DNA from: Desulfosediminicola flagellatus
GTDB lineage: Bacteria > Desulfobacterota > Desulfobulbia > Desulfobulbales > Desulfocapsaceae
NCBI RefSeq assembly: GCF_005116655.2
Contig: NZ_CP050698.1
Coordinates: 2,138,501 to 2,202,500 of the forward strand
Direction of reading: 5' to 3'
Length of the DNA stretch: 64,000 bases
Position numbers and translations under genes: made by a program. This document shows positions 8,409 through 16,996 of the stretch, one piece after another. Within the stretch, counting starts at the first letter, position 1. The number at the start of each line of letters is the position of its first letter. The notes beneath the pieces are model-generated. The model saw only the letters and a list, made by a program, of their open reading frames with translations, did no database searches and was not told where the DNA came from.

Positions 8409-8918
8409 ATGATTACCCCCAAAATGAGTGACGCCATTAATGCTCAGATTAATGCTGAGATGTTTTCTTCATATCTCTACCTTTCAATGTCTGCCTGGTT
8501 CTCAAGAACAGGACTGCCAGGATTTTCCAGCTGGATGCGCGCGCAGGCTAAAGAGGAAGATTTTCACGCTCAGAAGATGTTTGATTATTTGCTGGAACGA
8601 GGCGGAAAGGTTGAGTTAGAGGCAATTGATAAACCTGAAATTAACTGGGAGTCTCCTTTAAAAGTGATTGAGGCTGTTGCTGACCATGAAGCAAAAGTTA
8701 CATCTTTGATAAACGAACTTGTTAATTGCGCTCTTGATGAACGTGATCATGCTTCAAACATATTCTTGCAGTGGTTCGTTTCAGAACAGGTTGAAGAGGA
8801 GGCCAGTGTAGGTGAGGTATTGGATCGCATGCGACTGGTGGGTAATGACTCGGCTGGAATGTTTGCTATGGATATGGAAATGAGTAAGCGAGTTTTTATT
8901 GAACCGGTTGGAAAATAA
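8409..8918 (+). CDS. ftnA: Non-haem bacterial ferritin
   Basis: This is a 169-residue four-helix-bundle ferritin that stores ferric iron in a 24-subunit shell and limits Fenton chemistry. Di-iron ligands are visible as Glu17 in NAEMFSSYLYL, the Glu and His of EEDFHAQ near residues 50-53, and Glu/Gln residues in the third and fourth helices (around INELV and SEQVEEE). Length and the opening ISPKM-like MITPKMSDAINAQINAE are typical of FtnA. The start is fixed by CGGAGG ten bases upstream. A clear terminator follows at 8947-8970, so it is monocistronic or co-transcribed only with the microprotein upstream. Confidence 0.95.
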   Translation: MITPKMSDAINAQINAEMFSSYLYLSMSAWFSRTGLPGFSSWMRAQAKEEDFHAQKMFDYLLERGGKVELEAIDKPEINWESPLKVIEAVADHEAKVTSLINELVNCALDERDHASNIFLQWFVSEQVEEEASVGEVLDRMRLVGNDSAGMFAMDMEMSKRVFIEPVGK

Positions 8919-8946
8919 GAAGCCTCTTGGATAATATTTCAAAAAT

Positions 8947-8970
8947 GGCTACCGAAAGGTGGCCTTTTTT
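8947..8970 (+). terminator. Intrinsic terminator of ferritin
   Basis: The hairpin GGCTACC-GAAA-GGTGGCC has a 7-bp stem with one G-T pair and is followed at once by six T. It separates ferritin from the selenoprotein gene. Confidence 0.8.
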
Positions 8971-8993
8971 ATTCAGATTGAAAGGAGTTAATA

Positions 8994-9335
8994 ATGCGAA
9001 TCGATTGGGCGTACATACGAAAAGGTTGAGTTTCCTGTAAGAAAGCCGGGGCGGTTTTCGAGGAAAGCAATATGGAGATTGGCGAAGAAGTAAATGCTGC
9101 AAAAAATACTATCACGTCTGATGGGGTCTGGGAAGTGGTGGGAACTGCTGACAAGATCGTTGTGACCAGTGGTAAAAAAATCCTCGAATATAATCCTGTA
9201 TCTGACGACAAGGATGAAATACTCGCCAAGATTTCAGGTCGAACTGGTAATCTGAGAGCACCAGCTTTACGAATAGGAAATACCTATTATATCGGTTTTA
9301 ATGAAGCACTGTATCAGCAGATACGTGAGATGTAG
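8994..9335 (+). CDS. ArsC-like thioredoxin-fold selenoprotein with in-frame UGA
   Basis: A 114-codon frame runs from ATG 8994 to TAG 9333-9335 if the TGA at 9027-9029 is read as selenocysteine. The N terminus then reads MRIDWAYIRKG-Sec-VSCKKAGAVFEE, giving a Sec12-x-x-Cys15 redox motif. It continues with NAAKNT and ends in NLRAPALRIGNTYYIGFN, the distal part of the ArsC/Spx-like fold. AAGGAG sits 7 bases before ATG 8994, whereas the ATG at 9072 inside the gene lacks such a site and would leave out the active site. A hairpin starts 2 nt after the TGA. The likely role is a thiol/selenol oxidoreductase in the adjacent peroxide-defence set; arsenate reduction is not implied. Ordinary gene calling would truncate it to 87 residues. 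Confidence 0.85.
9027..9066 (+). promoter_or_regulatory. Candidate bacterial SECIS element
   Basis: Directly after the TGA (9027-9029) a two-part stem can form. TTTCCT (9031-9036) pairs with AGGAAA (9061-9066), and GAAAGCC (9041-9047) pairs with GGTTTTC (9053-9059), leaving the G-rich apical loop GGGGC. Bacterial SelB recognises a hairpin placed just 3' of the UGA with guanines in the loop, which fits. Confidence 0.7.
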
Positions 9336-9363
9336 TACGTCACGATAGTGGTCAGATTGAAAT

Positions 9364-9404
9364 ACGGGGAGTGGATCGATTGTTGCGATCCACTCCCCGT
9401 TTTT
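9364..9404. terminator. Intrinsic terminator between convergent genes
   Basis: A perfect 15-bp stem (9364-9378 with 9386-9400, loop ATTGTTG) is followed by a T run on the plus strand. It ends the selenoprotein transcript and may also stop the opposing peroxiredoxin transcript, though the minus-side T run is weak. Confidence 0.85.
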
Positions 9405-9421
9405 GGATTATAGCAAAACAC

Positions 9422-10018
9422 CTAGTCGTCAAGATTAGCTGCGAGATAACTGGAGACTCCAGCTGCAGTGGGAGACAATGCATCTTCACCTTGTTGCCAG
9501 TTAGCAGGACAAACTTCCCCATGTTTCTCGGTAAATTGGAGGGCGTGTAAAATGCGTAGAGCTTCATTAACATTTCTACCAAGAGGAAGATCGTTGACGA
9601 CCTGATGTCTGATAATTCCCTCTTTATCCACTAAAAATAGGCCCCGCAATGCGATTCCTGAATCCAGTAACACCTGATAGTTTCTTGAAATGCTCTTATC
9701 CAGATCAGAGACAAGGGGGTATTTTATTGGTCCGATACCACCTTCTTTGACTGGAGTGTTTTTCCAGGCGAGGTGAGAATAGTGTGAATCAATTGAGATT
9801 CCGATGAGCTGGCAGTTGCTCTCTTCAAATTGTTTAACAGCACGATTAAAAGAGAGAATTTCGGTAGGGCAGACAAACGTGAAGTTGAGCGGGTAGAAGA
9901 AGAGCAAAACATATTTCCCGCGAAAATCTGATAATTTAAAACCTTCTTTAAAGGTGTTGTCTGGTAAAACTGCAGTTGCCGTGAAATCTGGTGCCGGGTT
10001 AGTTACGATGAGGCTCAT
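9422..10018 (-). CDS. Typical 2-Cys peroxiredoxin (AhpC/TSA family)
   Basis: This thiol peroxidase reduces hydrogen peroxide and organic peroxides. The 198-residue protein has the peroxidatic Cys50 in TFVCPTE and the resolving Cys170 in EVCPANW, as in Prx1/AhpC enzymes, with the C-terminal arm present. No AhpF or dedicated thioredoxin reductase lies in the window, so the reductant is unknown. The nearby Sec-containing thioredoxin-fold protein (8994-9335) and rubredoxin are candidates. An AGGAGA site precedes the start. A terminator upstream separates it from rubredoxin, so it likely has its own promoter. Confidence 0.95.
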   Translation of the reverse strand: MSLIVTNPAPDFTATAVLPDNTFKEGFKLSDFRGKYVLLFFYPLNFTFVCPTEILSFNRAVKQFEESNCQLIGISIDSHYSHLAWKNTPVKEGGIGPIKYPLVSDLDKSISRNYQVLLDSGIALRGLFLVDKEGIIRHQVVNDLPLGRNVNEALRILHALQFTEKHGEVCPANWQQGEDALSPTAAGVSSYLAANLDD

Positions 10019-10078
10019 ATAAGTTCTCCTGTGAGTTTGGCATATGCGATAAAGTAAGGGGTGGCGAACTTGAATGGT

Positions 10079-10120
10079 AAAAAAATGCTGCTTAACTATC
10101 TTTATAGATTGTTAAGCAGC
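10079..10120 (-). terminator. Intrinsic terminator of rubredoxin
   Basis: A perfect 10-bp stem (GCTGCTTAAC at 10087-10096, GTTAAGCAGC at 10111-10120) is followed on the minus strand by A and then seven T. It lies 15 bp past the rubredoxin stop. Confidence 0.85.
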
Positions 10121-10134
10121 CTGACTATCCGAGG

Positions 10135-10296
10135 TTAGTCATCATATTTCCAGAATGCATCCTTTTCTGCGCCACAGAGTGGGCAAACCCAATCTGCCGG
10201 AAGATCTTCCCATGCAGTATCCGGATCTACACCATTTTCGTAGTCGCCTTCAGCTGGATCATATATGTAACCACATGGACATTCCCATTTCTGCAT
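10135..10296 (-). CDS. Rubredoxin with a shortened first Cys motif
   Basis: Rubredoxin is a small one-electron carrier with an FeCys4 site and is the usual donor to desulfoferrodoxin. The 53-residue protein has the family core: [19 protein letters not shown] and the second Cys pair [12 protein letters not shown]. The first pair reads ECPCGY, with one residue between the cysteines (Cys6, Cys8) instead of the usual two, so either the iron site is distorted or an unusual loop is used. The reading is unambiguous on the minus strand. AAGGGG precedes the ATG, and a strong promoter and a dyad lie upstream. Confidence 0.93.
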   Translation of the reverse strand: MQKWECPCGYIYDPAEGDYENGVDPDTAWEDLPADWVCPLCGAEKDAFWKYDD

Positions 10297-10327
10297 TGTA
10301 CACCCCTTTTTGATTAGTGGTAGTAAT

Positions 10328-10376
10328 AACTGTTATCAGTTGTTGATGAATATAGCCTATGAGAAAACGCTGTCAA
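10328..10376 (-). promoter_or_regulatory. Promoter and possible operator of rubredoxin
   Basis: On the minus strand a consensus -35 TTGACA (10371-10376) and TATATT (10349-10354) are 16 bp apart. Just downstream, near the start point, the dyad AACTG-ATAA-CAGTT (10328-10341) could be a repressor site. No cognate regulator is identified. Confidence 0.6.
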
Positions 10377-10483
10377 CAATAAACATACAGAAATTTTATT
10401 GGCGAAATAGATAAATATCAATGTGAAATTAACTGAAAAGACAAAACTACACAAAATAGCATATTTAGTAGTCGAGAGATCTA

Positions 10484-11890
10484 TTACTCATTCGTCCGTC
10501 GCAATATCTCTTTTGAGGGAATGAGGGCAGTGGCCGTCGCAGATACAATATTTCCTGCAACTCCAGGTCCATCTCCGGCAACAAATAGGCCGTATATTGA
10601 TGTCTCAAGGTTATTCGTTGTTTCAATCTGTGTGGCAAAAAACTTTATCTCCGGAGCATAGAGCAGGGTCTCATCATTTGTTACACCTGGAATAACATGA
10701 TTCAGTTGGTCGAGTCCATCTACCAGGTTGGTCAGGATTCTTTCAGGGAGGGCCATGGCAATATCTCCGCATGTCACATTGGTCAGGGTTGGTTCGATAT
10801 AACTGTTGCGCACTCGATTCCAGGTGGAACGCCTGCCTCGCTTAAGGTCTCCGTATCGTTGAAGAATTGGTTTACCTCCGCCAATAAGTGTAGCAAGTTT
10901 GCCTATTGACTCGCCGTATGCCTGATTATCTTCAACAGGGTCGGTTAATACTACCTTGGAAAGAAATGCAAAATTAGCATTATCCGATTTTTTATCCATA
11001 AAAGCGTGACCGTTAACACATACAAAGTTCTGATAATTTTCCAGTGCTACATATCCACCAAGATTGGTACAGAACGTTCGTGTCTGGTCGTCATATTTAG
11101 CTGTGCGAATAAAGAAAGTAGGGTCATAAATGATATTGCAGATATCCTGCATGATCTCATTGTGTACTTCGACTCGTACTCCAACTTCTATGCCGCGTTG
11201 AGAAACTTCAAGCGCATTATCCCTGGCGATTTTTCCTATCCAGTCTGCTCCTACGCGGCCGGGAGCTAAAATAACATATGGTGCTTCATACGTTCCCTTA
11301 GCAGTCGTAACTCCGGTTACGCAGTTGTCCGTGACAAGTATGTCTTCAACTTCTTCAGAGTGATGAAAAACAACACCCTTTTTTTGAACATAATCAGCCA
11401 TAGCAGAGATGTGGCCCGGCAGGTTGTCGCTACCCAGATGTTTCTGTTTGATAATCAGCAGATCAATTCCATGTCGTCTGGCCTGCTTTCGGATCTCCCT
11501 GGCTGACTCCATATCCGTAGGGTAGACGTCACCGTCCATATTGAATCTGTTATATATTTCTTCAGTTTCATCTATAAGTTGAATGGCCTCGGATACTGAC
11601 ATGAATTGAGTCAGATCGGTCTTGCCAAGTTTATGTATGAAATTCAATTTCCCATCAGAAAAGAGACCGGCACCGCCGATTCCACAGAGAATATTACATG
11701 GCTTGCATCGTATGCAACCACCATTTGTTATCGGGCATTTACGATCGAGAGGAGCTTTACCCTTTTCGATAAGAAGGATAGAAAGATGGGAATGTTCAGA
11801 AAGGTAATATGCAGCAAAGAGGCCGGCTGGGCCTCCACCGACAATGATGACATCGAATGCTCTGGACGACTTTTGTTTCTTCTTTTTCAT
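10484..11890 (-). CDS. FAD-dependent dehydrogenase, COG2509 type
   Basis: This 468-residue flavoprotein has an N-terminal FAD-binding motif (VIIVGGGPAGLFAAYYL, residues about 14-30). A Cys-rich segment follows, KCPITNGGCIRCKPCNILCG, then GGAGLFSDGKL, the signature of the COG2509 uncharacterised FAD dehydrogenases. A C-terminal FAD contact reads GLFVAGDGPGVAGNI. The clustered cysteines may hold an Fe-S cluster or act in redox chemistry; the physiological reaction is not established. The start at 11890 (MKKKKQKSS) is chosen because the longer frame would run into the recA terminator at 12008-12040. The gene is downstream of recA but transcriptionally separated from it. Confidence 0.85.
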   Translation of the reverse strand: MKKKKQKSSRAFDVIIVGGGPAGLFAAYYLSEHSHLSILLIEKGKAPLDRKCPITNGGCIRCKPCNILCGIGGAGLFSDGKLNFIHKLGKTDLTQFMSVSEAIQLIDETEEIYNRFNMDGDVYPTDMESAREIRKQARRHGIDLLIIKQKHLGSDNLPGHISAMADYVQKKGVVFHHSEEVEDILVTDNCVTGVTTAKGTYEAPYVILAPGRVGADWIGKIARDNALEVSQRGIEVGVRVEVHNEIMQDICNIIYDPTFFIRTAKYDDQTRTFCTNLGGYVALENYQNFVCVNGHAFMDKKSDNANFAFLSKVVLTDPVEDNQAYGESIGKLATLIGGGKPILQRYGDLKRGRRSTWNRVRNSYIEPTLTNVTCGDIAMALPERILTNLVDGLDQLNHVIPGVTNDETLLYAPEIKFFATQIETTNNLETSIYGLFVAGDGPGVAGNIVSATATALIPSKEILRRTNE

Positions 11891-12007
11891 ATTTCTATCC
11901 CGTGAATAGATTGACTGAAAAGCAGACCAAAGTGCAGGGTTACTACAGAGCGTTGATGTCGTCAATAGAGATATCGGCGAGTGTGTTTTTGAAAATGTCG
12001 GGGGGGA

Positions 12008-12040
12008 ATAAAAAAGCCTCTGAGATATCATCCCAGAGGC
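12008..12040 (-). terminator. Intrinsic terminator of recA
   Basis: GCCTCTG (12034-12040 on the minus strand) pairs with CAGAGGC (12016-12022), giving a 7-bp perfect stem. On the minus strand it is followed by six T, 36 bp after the recA stop. Confidence 0.85.
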
Positions 12041-12075
12041 TTTCTTATTACTACAGTAGTGAATCGATATTGATG

Positions 12076-13116
12076 CTATTCTTTGTTCTCGGCTGTTGTC
12101 TCGATGGGGGGAGCTTCAGTTACTGACATGCCATATACCATTCTGACCTTATTCTGAATATCCAGGAACATTTCAGGATGATCTGCAAGGAACCTTTTTG
12201 AATTTTCACGTCCTTGACCTATGCGCTCGTCATTATAGGAATACCAGGCACCACTCTTGTCTACGATGTTGTTTTCTACCGCGAGATCAAGGGTGTCACC
12301 AGTTTTTGAAATTCCCTCGCCGTAAATGATATCAAATTCTGCAATTTTAAATGGAGGAGCCACTTTGTTTTTGACGATCTTTGCCTTGGTTCTGTTACCA
12401 ATAATTTCCTGACCATCTTTGATCTGGTTAATTCGACGAATATCAACACGGATTGAAGAATAGAATTTAAGGGCATTACCACCGGTAGTAGTCTCCGGGT
12501 TACCGAACATCACACCAATCTTCATTCGAATCTGGTTGATGAAAATAAGTACGGTGTTGCTTCTGCTGAGAACTCCGGTAAATTTACGCATGGCCTGAGA
12601 CATAAGGCGTGCCTGAAGCCCGACATGAGAATCACCAGCGTTACCGTCAATCTCAGCACGTGGGACAAGAGCTGCAACTGAATCGATTACAATAACATCG
12701 ACTCCGCCGGAGCGAATAAGAATGTCCGCAATATCAAGAGCCTGTTCGCCGAAATCCGGCTGTGAGACAAGGAGATCGTCAACATTTACACCGAGTCTTT
12801 CTGCATAACTTGTATCAAGTGCATGCTCAGCATCAATAAATGCCGCTGTGCCACCAAGTTTTTGAGCTTCAGCAACAACATGCAGGGCAAGGGTGGTTTT
12901 ACCTGAGGACTCCGGACCATATATTTCAGTTATACGTCCTTTAGGCAGACCTCCGACTCCCATGGCGAGATCAATGCTTAGAGTTCCAGTTGAGATTACC
13001 GGAATATTTTCGGCTTCCCTGGATCCAAGTCTCATTATTGAGCCTTTACCGAACTGACGTTGTATTTGGCTGATTGCGTTATCAACGCTGTTTGTTTTAG
13101 TAGGCCCAGCTGCCAT
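12076..13116 (-). CDS. recA: Recombinase RecA
   Basis: RecA coats single-stranded DNA, drives strand exchange in homologous recombination and triggers LexA self-cleavage. The 346-residue protein shows the full family: [16 protein letters not shown] at the N terminus, Walker A GPESSGKT near residue 66, Walker [13 protein letters not shown], loop L1 [42 protein letters not shown] and a short acidic C terminus. The ATG at 13116 is chosen because GGAG lies 6 bases upstream; in-frame starts at 13128 and 13185 are possible. cinA lies upstream on the same strand, as in many bacteria. No clear LexA box of the CTG-N10-CAG type was seen upstream. Confidence 0.98.
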   Translation of the reverse strand: MAAGPTKTNSVDNAISQIQRQFGKGSIMRLGSREAENIPVISTGTLSIDLAMGVGGLPKGRITEIYGPESSGKTTLALHVVAEAQKLGGTAAFIDAEHALDTSYAERLGVNVDDLLVSQPDFGEQALDIADILIRSGGVDVIVIDSVAALVPRAEIDGNAGDSHVGLQARLMSQAMRKFTGVLSRSNTVLIFINQIRMKIGVMFGNPETTTGGNALKFYSSIRVDIRRINQIKDGQEIIGNRTKAKIVKNKVAPPFKIAEFDIIYGEGISKTGDTLDLAVENNIVDKSGAWYSYNDERIGQGRENSKRFLADHPEMFLDIQNKVRMVYGMSVTEAPPIETTAENKE

Positions 13117-13259
13117 ATTATTCTCCATTATGTGCAAAGTTTTTTCGATAGTATAAACCCACGACTCTATGTAACACATTCTCAAGTCTTTGGATATTAC
13201 TCTGATAGTCTAGTCTGAAAATCAAACAGATATCTGAAATAAACGTGTTAAATCAGATA

Positions 13260-14498
13260 TTAGGATTGAAGAAGATATTTCCTGATTAGATCAAGACCTG
13301 TCTGAGCAGTCATGTCTCTGATCTGAAGTCGATCACCTTCAAATTTGAATTTACTTACCCAGTTTCCTGCAGGTGTTGCAATACCAATGTAAACGGTACC
13401 TACTGGTTTTGTATCAGTGCCGCCCTCTGGTCCTGCAATACCTGTTACGGCCAGTCCTATATCTGCGCCGCTTCTATCGCGAATACCTGTTGCCATCGCT
13501 TCTGCAACATCACGGCAGACCGCACCCTGGTCTTCTATCAATTTTGGGCTGACTCCAAGGTATTCAATTTTCATGCTGTTCGCATACGAAACAACTCCAC
13601 CAAGAAAATAGGCAGAGCTTCCTGCAATGTTAGTTATCCTCTGAGCAATTAAACCACCGCTGCATGATTCGGCGACAGCAAGTGTTAGCCCTTTCTGGAT
13701 CAGCAGATTACCAACTATTGTTTCCATGTTGTCTCGATCATGGCCATAGATAGAATCACCGAGAACGGTATCAATTGCCTGTGAGCAAGATTTAAAAAGC
13801 CGTTTGGCATTATCTGCAGCCTTGTCACGGATGGTCAGGCTGAGATGAACCTCCGGAAAGACAGGATAATAACCTATCTGGGTGGCAGGTGGTAAATCAA
13901 GTGTTTTTATGAGCCTGTTAACTTCAGATTCCGGAAGGTTAAATATACGAAAAATCCGCTGATATGTTGAAACTGCATGATCTGCGTTCCAAGTGGCAAG
14001 GCCGGGTAGTACATGTTCAATAAGGAGTTGTTTCATCTGTACAGGAATACCAGGAAGGAAATAGACAGGAGTGTTATCATGTACAAGCATATATCCAGCC
14101 ATCCTGGACGTCGGATTGAGGACTTCAGCACCTTCAGGTAACCATGCGAGTTTTTCTATCTGGCCGACAGGTCCATTGCTGATATCCTGAAGGTGCTGGC
14201 GAACGTTGGACAGCACTTCCAGATTAGGCATGGTTGGCCGATTAAGGGCTTTGGAAACAGCTTCGTTGGTCATGTCGTCATCAGTCATGCCGAGTCCCCC
14301 GGTTACGATGACGGCATCGACCCTTCCAATTGCTCTTTTAAGTGCTTCGCCGATGAGTTCTGGCGTATCACCAATGGTGTGCATGGCATATATTTCATAG
14401 CCGGCTTCAAAAAAATGCCGTGCCGCAAAACTACTCGTAGTATTAAGAATACGCCCTGAAGTAAGTTCATCACCGATGGCAATAATTTCAACTTTCAT
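13260..14498 (-). CDS. cinA: CinA-family protein, MoaB-like plus nicotinamide-nucleotide amidase domains
   Basis: This 412-residue two-domain protein has an N-terminal MoaB/MogA-like fold (EIIAIGDELTSGRILNTTS, then VIVTGGLGMTDDD). Its C-terminal CinA/PncC domain has LAVAESCSGGLIAQRI, KIEYLGVSP and DIGLAVTGIAGPEGGT. The C-terminal domain deamidates nicotinamide mononucleotide in pyridine nucleotide salvage; the N-terminal domain in some members acts as an ADP-ribose pyrophosphatase. The ATG at 14498 follows GGAGAGCG and lies 4 bp after the mtaB stop, so the two genes are coupled. It precedes recA with a 140-bp gap. Confidence 0.93.
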   Translation of the reverse strand: MKVEIIAIGDELTSGRILNTTSSFAARHFFEAGYEIYAMHTIGDTPELIGEALKRAIGRVDAVIVTGGLGMTDDDMTNEAVSKALNRPTMPNLEVLSNVRQHLQDISNGPVGQIEKLAWLPEGAEVLNPTSRMAGYMLVHDNTPVYFLPGIPVQMKQLLIEHVLPGLATWNADHAVSTYQRIFRIFNLPESEVNRLIKTLDLPPATQIGYYPVFPEVHLSLTIRDKAADNAKRLFKSCSQAIDTVLGDSIYGHDRDNMETIVGNLLIQKGLTLAVAESCSGGLIAQRITNIAGSSAYFLGGVVSYANSMKIEYLGVSPKLIEDQGAVCRDVAEAMATGIRDRSGADIGLAVTGIAGPEGGTDTKPVGTVYIGIATPAGNWVSKFKFEGDRLQIRDMTAQTGLDLIRKYLLQS

Positions 14499-14502
14499 CG
14501 TT

Positions 14503-15813
14503 CTATATCGCTCTCCCTGAAACAAAAGCACCGTCAAATTGTGTCAATTCTACAATGACAATGCTGTTTTTAAGGTGATCTTCGCCCTGAAAATGAACAG
14601 GGACATAATTGTCTGAAAAACCTTTAAGTAATCCTTTGTTATCGCGTTTGCCTTCTACAAGCACACGATGCGTTGAAGCTATCTGACGTTTATAAAAGAC
14701 GTTCTGTTTATTTACACCAAGCTTTCTTAACACTGCAACACGTTTGTCTTTCATTTCTTTAGGAACGTCGTCAATGAAATCTGCGGCTACTGTGCCCGGG
14801 CGTCTGGAATAGGGAAAGACATGCAGGTAGGTACAGTCAATAGAAGCCAGAAAATCACGAGTATTAATGAAATGATCTTCTGTTTCACCAGGAAAGCCTG
14901 CAAGTATATCAATACCAATAGCGGCTTCAGGCAGGGCGGTCCGGCATCTATCAACAACTTCTTTAAATTGAGCTGTTGTGTATTTTCTATTCATCCGTGA
15001 AAGTATTTCATCATCACCACTTTGCAGAGGGATATGCAGGTGAGGCATGATGTTGGATCGGGTTTTCATCAGATGAAGCAGCTTGTCAGTGATTTCGGTA
15101 GGCTCAAGCGAGCTGATACGATATCGAATTTCAGGTGTTTCAAGGGATAGCCGGTCAACAAGTTCGGTAATATCCGTTGGCGCAGTGAGATCACGACCAT
15201 AATATCCAAGGTGAATACCTGTGAGAACCAGCTCTTTATAGCCTTCTTCACTAAAGGTTTTGGCCTGTTCAATGACTTCGTCAAGAGGCAGGCTTCTACT
15301 TGGTCCTCTGGTGAAAGGGACTATGCAATAGGTACAAAAGCTCTCGCAGCCATCCTGAACCCGAAGATACGCTCTGGTACGGTCACCAAAGTGGCGAACA
15401 GGGAGTCGGCAGATTTCTGTTGCCTCGCTAATTGAACCTAAAAGAAGCTGTTGGCTCTGAGTATCAAATTGAACTGCAGAAGGGACCAGTTGATCTTTTT
15501 TACTGTTCCCAATGATGGAGTATTCTCTGCCTTCGAGTTCGTCTATTTCTGTGAGCGTGTCAGCCGCGATTTCCGCATAACAGCCTGTAATAAAAATACG
15601 CGCTTCAGGATTTTTACGTAAAGCCTGGCGTACAGACTGGCGGGATTGGGCTCCGGCCTTTGCTGTAACAGCGCAGGTATTTATGACAACTATATCTGCA
15701 GGTTCTCCTGCTTTAACGACCGTATAGCCAGCCTCGTTGAAACTGGTTCGAAAAGCTGCGGACTCATACTGATTCACTTTACAACCAAGGGTTGTGATGA
15801 TAACTCGATTCAT
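14503..15813 (-). CDS. mtaB: tRNA t6A37 methylthiotransferase MtaB
   Basis: MtaB is a radical-SAM enzyme that converts t6A to ms2t6A at position 37 of ANN-decoding tRNAs. The 436-residue protein has an N-terminal UPF0004 domain with three Cys for the auxiliary cluster (TLGCKVNQYES, VINTCAVTAKA, ITGCYAE), a radical-SAM CESFCTYCIVP motif (CxxxCxxC) near residue 150 and a C-terminal TRAM-like region. TLGCKVNQ and the length identify MtaB rather than MiaB. It is in one transcription unit with mnmA upstream and cinA downstream, so two tRNA-modifying enzymes are co-expressed. Confidence 0.96.
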   Translation of the reverse strand: MNRVIITTLGCKVNQYESAAFRTSFNEAGYTVVKAGEPADIVVINTCAVTAKAGAQSRQSVRQALRKNPEARIFITGCYAEIAADTLTEIDELEGREYSIIGNSKKDQLVPSAVQFDTQSQQLLLGSISEATEICRLPVRHFGDRTRAYLRVQDGCESFCTYCIVPFTRGPSRSLPLDEVIEQAKTFSEEGYKELVLTGIHLGYYGRDLTAPTDITELVDRLSLETPEIRYRISSLEPTEITDKLLHLMKTRSNIMPHLHIPLQSGDDEILSRMNRKYTTAQFKEVVDRCRTALPEAAIGIDILAGFPGETEDHFINTRDFLASIDCTYLHVFPYSRRPGTVAADFIDDVPKEMKDKRVAVLRKLGVNKQNVFYKRQIASTHRVLVEGKRDNKGLLKGFSDNYVPVHFQGEDHLKNSIVIVELTQFDGAFVSGRAI

Positions 15814-15825
15814 CGAAATACTGCC

Positions 15826-16893
15826 TCAAGAAAGAATAATACCGGAACCGATGACTTCGGTATCTTTATAGATAACTGCATATTGACCGGGAGTAACTGC
15901 TCTTTGCTCCTGTTCAAATATCAGGTGGGCACGGTCTTTACCGATGAGCTCTACTTTGGCCATTGAGCCACGGTGACTGTAACGTATACGCACTTTGTAG
16001 GAAGCTTCAAGGGGTGGTTCAATACCGCTGAGCCAATGTATATCTCCCAATTCAATTTCGTGCTTCATCAGCGATGCAGTTTTACCAACAATAAGTGTAT
16101 TAGTGTCAGCCTCAATACCGGTAACATACCAGGGCGTACTATCGGGGATGCCAAGACCGCGTCGCTGTCCTATTGTATGACGAAAGAGGCCGTTGTGTTC
16201 GCCGAGCAATTTTCCTTCTGTGGAAACGATCGGCCCCTTTTTTACAGATTCTGGGTATCTGGATTCCAGGTAGTTGCCGACGGTTTCATCGGCCAGAAAG
16301 CAAATATCCTGACTTTCGATACCTTCAAAATGTGTAAATCCGTTCTGTTTGACATAATCGTAAATGTCAGACTTGTATTGTGCACCAAGAGGGAAAAGTA
16401 TTTTTCCCAACTGTTTTTGGGTAAGTCGGGAAAGGAAATATGATTGATTTTTGCTTTGGTCAACACCGTCAAGGAGGTGATATCCGGATTCATCATGGCT
16501 GATTTGTGCGTAATGACCGGAAGCCATCATTTCCATGCCGCTACTCAGGATTGCGTCCTGGAAAAGACCAAATTTAATCTCGCGGTTGCAAATCATGCAT
16601 GGGTTGGGAGTTTTTCCTTTAAAATATGAGGAAGCAAAATATTCGAGGACCTTATCTGTAAACTGCTGACGAAGATCGATTATTGTCAGAGGGATTGATA
16701 GTCGTTCAGCCAGCTTTTCGACCCGCTCTTTCTGTGCAGCAAAGTCAGGCTGGGCCAGCCGCATAAAGAAACCCTGTATATCATTGCTTTCCCGTAATAT
16801 GAGGGCAGTTGCAGTTGAATCAACTCCACCGCTCATTGCTATACCAATACGTCTACTGTTCACTGAAGTCCTTGCAATACCTTGTGTGTTCAT
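15826..16893 (-). CDS. mnmA: tRNA-specific 2-thiouridylase MnmA
   Basis: MnmA activates U34 of tRNA-Lys, Glu and Gln with ATP and installs sulfur at C2. The 355-residue protein has the PP-loop AMSGGVDSTATAL near residue 20, the first catalytic Cys in TPNPCMICNREIKFG and the second in ESQDICFLAD, and the central HTIGQRRGLGI motif. The C-terminal beta-barrel ends with EQRAVTPGQYAVIY. All key residues are intact. It heads the mnmA-mtaB-cinA unit with a 12-bp gap to mtaB. The start at 16893 could be moved downstream, because the first 15 residues precede the conserved core. Confidence 0.96.
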   Translation of the reverse strand: MNTQGIARTSVNSRRIGIAMSGGVDSTATALILRESNDIQGFFMRLAQPDFAAQKERVEKLAERLSIPLTIIDLRQQFTDKVLEYFASSYFKGKTPNPCMICNREIKFGLFQDAILSSGMEMMASGHYAQISHDESGYHLLDGVDQSKNQSYFLSRLTQKQLGKILFPLGAQYKSDIYDYVKQNGFTHFEGIESQDICFLADETVGNYLESRYPESVKKGPIVSTEGKLLGEHNGLFRHTIGQRRGLGIPDSTPWYVTGIEADTNTLIVGKTASLMKHEIELGDIHWLSGIEPPLEASYKVRIRYSHRGSMAKVELIGKDRAHLIFEQEQRAVTPGQYAVIYKDTEVIGSGIILS

Positions 16894-16996
16894 CTATTAA
16901 GAGTATGAAAAAAGCTGGAGCTTAGTCCAGAAAAATAATCTTACACATTACTCGACTATGAAAGAAATTGAAAGCGGCAAGGGTGGAGTTCCGGTA

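Noticed and set aside
8150..8437. Minus-strand 95-residue hydrophobic frame
   Set aside because: It is the antisense of the Lys-rich microprotein; poly-Lys codons read backwards give Phe and Leu.
9072..9335. Separate 87-residue gene starting at ATG 9072
   Set aside because: No ribosome site, and the fold would lack its active-site motif. It is the 3' part of the Sec-containing frame from 8994.
13117..13259. LexA box upstream of recA
   Set aside because: No CTG-N10-CAG type or other convincing dyad could be found by eye.
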